DNA of 39,473 bases from DZBG01 sp049241565 (GTDB taxonomy: Bacteria > Bdellovibrionota > Bacteriovoracia > Bacteriovoracales > Bacteriovoracaceae). The stretch lies in NCBI GenBank assembly GCA_049241565.1, contig JBMLQL010000027.1:1-39473 (forward strand). Reading direction: 5' to 3'. The notes below the pieces were generated by a model. It was not told where the DNA came from. It saw only the letters and a program-made list of their open reading frames with translations, and did not search any database. The translations under genes and the position numbers were made by a program. Positions 33,866-39,473 of the stretch are shown piece after piece (position 1 is the first letter of the stretch; every line of letters starts with the position of its first letter).

Positions 33866-33908
33866 TTTTATTCATTTTTCTATTCCCTTATAAGGAGCTT
33901 GTTTGCCC

Positions 33909-36245
33909 ATGGCAGCTATTACTTTAGACCCTCAAGCAATGATTTTTGTAACTCAAAAACTTCAACTCCCACCACAAAAAGTGATGAGTGTTTGTAAACT
34001 TTTGTTTGAAGAAGAATGTACCATCCCTTTTATCTCTCGTTACCGTAAAGAGGCCACAGGTGGTCTTGATGAGGTGCAGATCAGAGATATCCAAGAATCT
34101 TATAACGAATATGTTGAGACAGAAAAAAGACGAGCTTATGTTCTTGAGGCCATCAAAAAGATGGAAGCTCTTACTCCTGAACTCGAACGCCAAATCAAAG
34201 CAGCCTCAACCCTGAATCAACTTGAAGATATTTACGCCCCTTATAAATCAAAGAAAAAAACCAAGGCGATGATTGCCAAAGAAAATGGTCTCGAGCCTCT
34301 TTCTGATTTAATCATTAAAGGATCAAAATCGATTAAAGACATGACAGCCGAGATCGAAGAAAAATTCGTAAAAGCTTCCGGCGGGAAACTCAAAGATGTA
34401 AACGAGGCCATCGCTGGTGCTTGTGATATTCTTATTGAAAATTTCTCTCATAATCTTGAACTTAAAGAAAAGATTCGTCAGACTTTCTGGAATTCGGGTG
34501 TGATCAAATCTGGTATCCGAAAAGATGCAGATAAAATTGAAGACTACCTCAAGTACAAAGACTTTTTTGAATTTGCTGAGCCACTTTCAAAAATTAAAGA
34601 TCCTAAATCATCTCACCGCTATATGGCCATGAGACGTGGGATGAATGAGAAAGTACTTAAAGTCGATTCTGAAATTGCGCCAGAGATTGGCATGGCAATG
34701 ATTGAGGAAGACTTCTTTCCTAAAAAATCTGCTCTCGCCAATTATGATATGCTTAAAAAATGTGCTGAAAAAGCCTATAATAACCATATTCAGCCGTCAC
34801 TCGATCTTGAAGTCAAAAACGATCTTAAAAAGATCGCAGACACAGCGGCCATATCTGTTTTTGGAATTAATCTTAAAAATCTTCTTCTTCAACCTTATCT
34901 TGGATCAAAAGCTGTTCTTGGTATCGATCCGGGAGTAAGAACTGGGTGTAAGGTTGTTATTGTAGATCACACAGGTAAATTTGTAGGTGATCATGTTGTG
35001 TACCCATTTCCTCCTAAGAATGATGTGGTGGGTTCGGCTCAGATTCTCACTAAAATGATTGAGATGTTTAATGTTGAGTACGTGGCCATTGGAAACGGAA
35101 CTTATGGACGCGAAACATTAGAGTTTGTGGAAACTTATGTTCCACAAATTAAAGATGGAAAAGTGAAGGCCACGATGATCTCTGAGGCCGGAGCTTCAAT
35201 CTATTCCGCCTCAGATATTGCTCGTGAAGAATTTCCTGATAAGGACGTGACAGTGCGTGGAGCGATCTCAATTGCGAGACGTTTCCAGGATCCTCTCGCT
35301 GAACTTGTTAAGATTGATCCTAAGTCTATTGGTGTTGGTCAGTATCAACATGATGTGAACCAAATCCAATTAAAAAACAATCTTGAAGCTGTCGTTGAGT
35401 CCTGCGTGAACTTTGTGGGTGTGGATTTAAACACTGCCTCTGCTCCACTTCTCTCTTATGTTTCAGGGATCGGCCCCACTGTGGCCCAAAACGTGGTGAA
35501 GTTTCGTGAATCGGCCGGTGGTTTCAAAAGTCGAACTGAACTTTTAAAAATTCCTCGTTTTAGTCAGAAAATTTTTGAACAATCTGCGGGATTCTTGCGT
35601 ATTTATAATGCTGCTCATCCACTCGATGGGACATTTATTCACCCTGAACGCTACTCAACTCTTGAAAATTGGGCCAAAGAGAAAAAACATGCTCTGGCCG
35701 ATCTTCTCACAGATGCTGATCTTCAAGCGGAGCTTGCTAACGATAAAAAACTGAAAGAAGAAATTGGGGAGATGACTCTCGCCGATATTATTAAATGCCT
35801 AAAAGCACCCACTCAAGATCCGCGTACCGCTTTTAAATCAGTAGAATTCACTAAAGGAATCACTGATTTGAAAGATATCAAAATTGATCAGTGGTATAAC
35901 GGTGTGGTGACAAATATCACCATGTTTGGAGCTTTTGTTGATATTGGAATTAAAGAGAATGGTCTTCTTCATATTTCAGAGATGAGTAATTCATTTGTTG
36001 AAAATGCCATGGATGTGCTCAAAGTAGGACAAGAACTTAAAGTTAAGGTTCTGGCCATCGATATGGACCGCAAACGTATGTCTCTTTCATGTAAGTCTGA
36101 CTCTAAGGGCGAAGGAATCACTGGGGTTAAAACGCAAGGAGCAAGCTCAGGGAAAAGACCACAGACAGGAGGCCAGCCTCAAATGCCACAAAACCAGTTT
36201 AAAAATAATGCCTTTGCGGGACTTAAAAATATTAAATTAAAGTAA
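33909..36245 (+). CDS. tex: Tex-family S1 RNA-binding transcription accessory protein
   Basis: The product is 778 residues from the ATG at 33909; an in-frame TTG 6 bp upstream sits closer to AAGGAG and could be used. Domains: Tex N-terminal helical region (~1-300, FISRYRKEATGGLDEVQIRDI), YqgF/RNase-H-like fold (~330-470, GIDPGVRTGCKVVIVD), helix-hairpin-helix (~505-570, GIGPTVAQNVVKFRE) and the S1 domain (~650-725, KIDQWYNGVVTNITMFGAFV...LLHISEMS). The C-terminal tail is Gln/Asn/Gly rich. It binds nucleic acid and affects transcription. Confidence 0.96.
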   Translation: MAAITLDPQAMIFVTQKLQLPPQKVMSVCKLLFEEECTIPFISRYRKEATGGLDEVQIRDIQESYNEYVETEKRRAYVLEAIKKMEALTPELERQIKAASTLNQLEDIYAPYKSKKKTKAMIAKENGLEPLSDLIIKGSKSIKDMTAEIEEKFVKASGGKLKDVNEAIAGACDILIENFSHNLELKEKIRQTFWNSGVIKSGIRKDADKIEDYLKYKDFFEFAEPLSKIKDPKSSHRYMAMRRGMNEKVLKVDSEIAPEIGMAMIEEDFFPKKSALANYDMLKKCAEKAYNNHIQPSLDLEVKNDLKKIADTAAISVFGINLKNLLLQPYLGSKAVLGIDPGVRTGCKVVIVDHTGKFVGDHVVYPFPPKNDVVGSAQILTKMIEMFNVEYVAIGNGTYGRETLEFVETYVPQIKDGKVKATMISEAGASIYSASDIAREEFPDKDVTVRGAISIARRFQDPLAELVKIDPKSIGVGQYQHDVNQIQLKNNLEAVVESCVNFVGVDLNTASAPLLSYVSGIGPTVAQNVVKFRESAGGFKSRTELLKIPRFSQKIFEQSAGFLRIYNAAHPLDGTFIHPERYSTLENWAKEKKHALADLLTDADLQAELANDKKLKEEIGEMTLADIIKCLKAPTQDPRTAFKSVEFTKGITDLKDIKIDQWYNGVVTNITMFGAFVDIGIKENGLLHISEMSNSFVENAMDVLKVGQELKVKVLAIDMDRKRMSLSCKSDSKGEGITGVKTQGASSGKRPQTGGQPQMPQNQFKNNAFAGLKNIKLK

Positions 36246-36250
36246 TAAAA

Positions 36251-36280
36251 GCTAGGGAGATAATACAATCTCATCCTAGC
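36251..36280. terminator. hairpin between convergent tex and phosphohydrolase genes
   Basis: gctagg-gagat pairs with atctc-(at)-cctagc across a 6-nt loop, with a 2-nt bulge. It sits in the 43-bp gap between the two stop codons. There is no T-run, so termination would depend on the stem or on convergence. Confidence 0.5.
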
Positions 36281-36288
36281 GTTCGTGT

Positions 36289-37281
36289 CTATCGAACAAG
36301 ATTGATATAAACTGGGAGGTGATCGCTATAGCCGATGTTCCCCTCAGAGTAACTTCTAGCAGGGTATCCACGATAGCGTCCCGTTGTTTGAAACAAAAAA
36401 TTCGCTCTAAAGACCTTGGCCTCAGAAAACTTAAATCCGCGACCTGGGTTAATAAGCTGATCAGAAATAATTAGTTGATCAAAATTAAACCAGACATCAT
36501 TAAAAAGATTCGATCCATCACCTTTTCGAGAAAGCGCAAAATAGGGGTTAAATAAATCTGGACTCACCATTTCTGTTAGTTTTGTTTTTGCAATCAGAGA
36601 GTTCTTTAAACTTTTATCATTCGGGTTATCATTGAAGTCTCCCATTATCATGACCTTCGCATTGGGATTAATTTTCATAAGATCATCAAACTCTTTTCTC
36701 AATATTCTACCAGCTCCAATCCTAAAAGGGGCTGTTCCGGCTTCGCCTCCACTACGTGAAGGCCAGTGATTGACGTAAAACACGAAAGACTCACCATCTA
36801 ATTGTCCAATGATCTTTAAAATATCTCGTGTTGGCTTGAGTCCCTCCATTTTTACTGGAATAACTGAAGAAGACTCAACTGAGAATCGGTTCTTTTTGTA
36901 AAGGAAGGCCACATCAATTCCTCGTTTATCTGGAGAATCGAAGTGAACAAAATCATAGCCAAGTTCCTTAATCTCTTTGATGGAGAGAAGAGTCTTGATC
37001 ACTCTTGCATTTTCAACTTCAGCGAGACCAATGATATCGGGAGTCTGATTGTTAGAATTGCGTAAGCTGTAAATGACTTTTCCAATTTTTAGAATCTTTT
37101 CTAAGGATTTTTTCTCAGTCCAAGCATTTGTACCACTGGGTGTAAATTCTGAATCATCCACATTTGGATCATCAATATGATCAAACATATTTTCAACATT
37201 ATAAAATGCAATTGTCGCCAGCTCACCGGCAACAGTCAGAGATGAGAAAATAAGAATGAAAACAAAAGTAAAAAATTTCAT
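36289..37281 (-). CDS. exported endonuclease/exonuclease/phosphatase-family protein
   Basis: The product is 330 residues with a signal peptide (FFTFVFILIFSSLTVAG). EEP fold motifs: ATIAFYNVENMFD (Asn), IIGLAEVEN (metal Glu), DVAFLYKKN, FVFYVNHWPSRSGG (His), VMIMGDFNDNPNDKS (Asp/Asn) and IGYSDHLPVYI (Asp-His). It matches bacterial secreted EEP proteins often annotated as endonuclease; nucleic acid or phosphoester hydrolysis is likely. Convergent with tex. Confidence 0.9.
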   Translation of the reverse strand: MKFFTFVFILIFSSLTVAGELATIAFYNVENMFDHIDDPNVDDSEFTPSGTNAWTEKKSLEKILKIGKVIYSLRNSNNQTPDIIGLAEVENARVIKTLLSIKEIKELGYDFVHFDSPDKRGIDVAFLYKKNRFSVESSSVIPVKMEGLKPTRDILKIIGQLDGESFVFYVNHWPSRSGGEAGTAPFRIGAGRILRKEFDDLMKINPNAKVMIMGDFNDNPNDKSLKNSLIAKTKLTEMVSPDLFNPYFALSRKGDGSNLFNDVWFNFDQLIISDQLINPGRGFKFSEAKVFRANFLFQTTGRYRGYPARSYSEGNIGYSDHLPVYINLVR

Positions 37282-37546
37282 TTGATCTGCTTTGAAAAAG
37301 TTGAAATGGTCACTCTAATCTACCGAAAAATTAGTATTAAGAAAAACTAAAAATCCCCCCTCATGCCTCAAAAACTTGCTAATTTGAAGGTGTTTTATGC
37401 CCCGAACCATGAAGAGGTTCTTAACAAATATCGAAAATTCAATCTGTTATAAACAATCCTATAGTTAAGAAAAATTAACTCACTCCCTATGAGAGAATAA
37501 CCGAAAATTATCCAGGCCAAATTCTGACTGAGATAGGAGCGAAATT
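37282..37546. other. 265-bp intergenic region between divergent genes
   Basis: It holds the start regions of the EEP gene and of the receiver/cNMP protein. I see an AGGAG Shine-Dalgarno before the GTG at 37547 but no strong terminator, repeat or RNA structure. Confidence 0.4.
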
Positions 37547-38317
37547 GTGTATAAAATTTTGATTGTTGAAGATGACAAAGAAATTCTTGAAACCTACAAA
37601 GCTTTTTTCCCGAAGACAGAATTTAAAGTTTTTACTGCTCAAGACGGCTTAGAGGGTTTATTAAAATTTAAAAATGATATTTTTGATACTGTAATAACTG
37701 ACATCAATCTACCAAAAAAAAATGGTATCTCCCTTATTAAAGACTGTATAGAAATTGAAAAGATTCAGGTTGCCAATCACAATGAAAGAAAGGGTAAATG
37801 TGTTTATGTTATTGCAAGTGGTTTTATAGATCATAATGTAATTGAACTGGCCAACGCCTTTAATATTACAACTATTTCTAAACCCTTTGATTGTAACGTT
37901 TTAGTTGAATTGATAAAAACTAAAGTTGATGCAACAACTAAGAAGTACAACTTTTTAAAAAATGAATCATTTATTCTTTGTCCAGGAGAATTACTTCTCA
38001 AGCAAAATGACCAAAGCTCAGATGTCTACTATGTATGGGAGGGGAAACTCGACGTTTTCATTGAAAATGAAAATGGGGAAAATGTAAAAATCGGCGAAGT
38101 CTTGGAAAACGAATTCATTGGCGAGTTATCTTTTTTTGGCGTTCAAACTAGGTCTGCAACGGTCATCGCCGCTGAGAATTGCAAGCTGAGCCTCCTGCCT
38201 CCGGAAATGTTCAAGGCCTATTTTGATAAGCAACCTAAATGGGCCAAACAGTTTGTTCAAGGGCTTGTAAGACGACTTTTAGACCACAATAATTACAAAG
38301 TAAAAAAGTCGGCTTAA
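37547..38317 (+). CDS. response-regulator receiver fused to a cyclic-nucleotide-binding domain
   Basis: The product is 256 residues starting with GTG behind AGGAG at 8-nt spacing. Residues 1-~125 are a receiver: D9-D10 (VEDDK), phospho-acceptor D52 (TVITDINLPKKNG) and a KPF near 117. Residues ~140-256 form a cNMP-binding domain: GELLLKQNDQSSDVYYVWEG, IGELSFFGVQTRSATVIA (phosphate-binding cassette with Glu and Arg) and LLPPEMFKAYFDKQP. It has no C-terminal HTH or enzymatic output, so it would work by protein-protein contact with a partner. It joins two-component phosphorylation to cAMP or another cyclic nucleotide. Confidence 0.85.
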   Translation: MYKILIVEDDKEILETYKAFFPKTEFKVFTAQDGLEGLLKFKNDIFDTVITDINLPKKNGISLIKDCIEIEKIQVANHNERKGKCVYVIASGFIDHNVIELANAFNITTISKPFDCNVLVELIKTKVDATTKKYNFLKNESFILCPGELLLKQNDQSSDVYYVWEGKLDVFIENENGENVKIGEVLENEFIGELSFFGVQTRSATVIAAENCKLSLLPPEMFKAYFDKQPKWAKQFVQGLVRRLLDHNNYKVKKSA

Positions 38318-38377
38318 TCTAGAGGTAGAATGTTTTTTCCTGGGAGCTGCTTTCGACCGTGGATGCTATAATTACTT

Positions 38378-39415
38378 ATGGTCAAAAAGAAATCCACCGA
38401 CCTCATTGTGAGCTCCAAAACTCATGTTCCAGATCAAGCTGGACGATTTCAGATCAATGAAGCTCTTGCTCAAAAATTTGTAGAGGCCAGTCAGAAAAAA
38501 ACCAGTATCAATGATTTCATGAATGAATTTCTTATGCAGTTCCTCTCACCAGATACAAAGACTGCTTATATGAAAGATCTCCAATTCTTTTTTGATTTTT
38601 TAAAATCAGGAAATGTCCTGGTGACTCATCCGAAAGAAATTCAGTCTTATCATTTTGGATTGTACCGAGACCATCTTCTTGAACGTGGTCTTTCGTCGGC
38701 CACAGTGAACCGGCGTCTCGTCTGTATCCGTTCTTTTATGAAGTGGTCAGTGGCAGCTCGTCTGATTGATCATAATCCTCTTGATGTAGTGAAGCTTCCT
38801 AAGATTCAAACTGAGTCTCCGACGCTTGCCTTTGATGATGAAGAGGTGGTCCGGATGTTAGAAGCTCCAGACACAAAAACTCACCGCGGGGCCCTTCACC
38901 GAGTGAGTATGGCCCTCCTTTTTAATTTAGGCCTGAGACGCTCAGAGCTGACTCATATTAGGCTTATGGATTTCGCTAAAGAGCGTGGACACACTGTGCT
39001 TCGTATTCACGGAAAAGGTGACAAGATTCGATTGATTCCAATTAACGAAAGTGTCCAACATGAGATCCAGCGCTATCTCGATCACCTCACAGAGAATGGT
39101 GTCACTCTTGATTTTGAAGATTATCTTTTGCAAATTGAGCTTAAAACTAAGAATGAAAAACCTATTGATGGATCAACCATTTACCGAATTATAGAAAAAT
39201 ACGCCAAAGATCTCGGGATTAACAAGAGAGTTTCTCCTCACTCTTGTCGCGCCACTGTGATTTCTCACTTGCTAGATACTCAATCAGCTCCCATTCGTGA
39301 TGTGGCAATCTTTGCAGGACACGCCAATATCACCACCACCGAGCGCTATGATAAAAGACGACAGAATTTAAAAAACTCCGCCGCCTATCATGTTGACTAT
39401 AAAAAAATATCTTAG
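38378..39415 (+). CDS. XerC/XerD-like tyrosine recombinase
   Basis: The product is 345 residues. An N-terminal extension of ~40 residues precedes the SAM-like core-binding domain (~45-140, LQFFFDFLKSG, LSSATVNRRLVCIRSF). The catalytic domain has R187 (LGLRRSEL), Lys in HGKGDKIR, H288 and R291 (HSCRATVISH), H315 (FAGHANI) and Y324 (TERYDKRR). All residues are present, though the box is H-S-C-R rather than H-x-L-R. It has no neighbouring element cargo and no nearby direct repeats in the window, so it looks like a chromosomal Xer-type or lone integrase gene. It is not close to the mutM-element integrase. Confidence 0.85.
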   Translation: MVKKKSTDLIVSSKTHVPDQAGRFQINEALAQKFVEASQKKTSINDFMNEFLMQFLSPDTKTAYMKDLQFFFDFLKSGNVLVTHPKEIQSYHFGLYRDHLLERGLSSATVNRRLVCIRSFMKWSVAARLIDHNPLDVVKLPKIQTESPTLAFDDEEVVRMLEAPDTKTHRGALHRVSMALLFNLGLRRSELTHIRLMDFAKERGHTVLRIHGKGDKIRLIPINESVQHEIQRYLDHLTENGVTLDFEDYLLQIELKTKNEKPIDGSTIYRIIEKYAKDLGINKRVSPHSCRATVISHLLDTQSAPIRDVAIFAGHANITTTERYDKRRQNLKNSAAYHVDYKKIS

Positions 39416-39473
39416 ATTTTTAAACTGCCCCAGTTAAATGGTGCCTGTAGGGTGAGATTTTTTTCCAAGGTCC

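Noticed and set aside
38378..39415. Second mobile element around the Xer-like gene
   Set aside because: No cargo, direct repeats or second element gene within the window; the neighbour genes look like backbone.
1..39473. CRISPR array, rRNA genes, insertion sequences, phage structural genes
   Set aside because: I looked for regular repeats, conserved rRNA segments, DDE transposases and capsid or tail genes and found none.

Overview
The window looks like chromosome from a Bdellovibrionota-type predatory or predator-related bacterium (Bacteriovorax/Peredibacter-like). Grounds are moderate AT-richness, many short secreted or lipoprotein genes of unknown function, several exported proteases, an exo-muramidase, a YkuD_2 L,D-transpeptidase, and a folP-ftsH-tilS cluster. 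The taxon is an inference; no 16S gene is present.

Positions 1-9866 are accessory. The left edge holds the 3' remnant of a tyrosine integrase (about 40-417) followed by a copy of the first six codons of mutM (504-520). A second element of about 9.35 kb then runs to the intact mutM start at 9867 and carries a full integrase (8533-9774) related to the remnant. So two related elements have used the 5' end of mutM (fpg) as attachment site, the newer one inserted between the older one and mutM. Its cargo, left to right: a two-gene operon for a small exported protein and an exported HExxH metalloprotease; a TumE/TumA-like toxin-antitoxin pair with palindromic upstream DNA; an ECF-like sigma factor overlapping a four-helix membrane protein (candidate anti-sigma); a VirD4/TraD-like coupling ATPase; a Replic_Relax-like wHTH plus PD-(D/E)XK-like protein; a large inverted repeat that could be an oriT or replication origin; an orphan protein; two excisionase-like HTH proteins; and the integrase. 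No secretion channel is present, so I read it as an integrative mobilizable element.

Positions 9867-39473 are chromosomal backbone. mutM is followed by minus-strand genes: a secreted protein with a DUF2252 lipoprotein, folA-thyA, and an unknown lipoprotein. A plus-strand block holds a NamZ-like exo-muramidase and two paralogous Na+:alanine symporters, the second behind a hairpin that buries its Shine-Dalgarno. Three exported serine proteases follow (one S8, two S1 paralogues), then a VOC-like protein and folP, ftsH and tilS on the minus strand. A CAU-anticodon tRNA diverges from tilS. Beyond it are a papain-like protease, an OmpR/HK two-component pair, the L,D-transpeptidase, a FAD oxidoreductase, Tex, an exported EEP-family phosphohydrolase, a receiver-cNMP-binding fusion and a chromosomal XerC/D-like recombinase.

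The point of most interest is the 5'-mutM integration hotspot. The two integrases share a nearly identical catalytic end, but each carries its own 9-bp repeat word laid out the same way around its stop codon. The insertion also replaces everything upstream of the mutM start codon with element DNA, including a hairpin 32 bp before the ATG.
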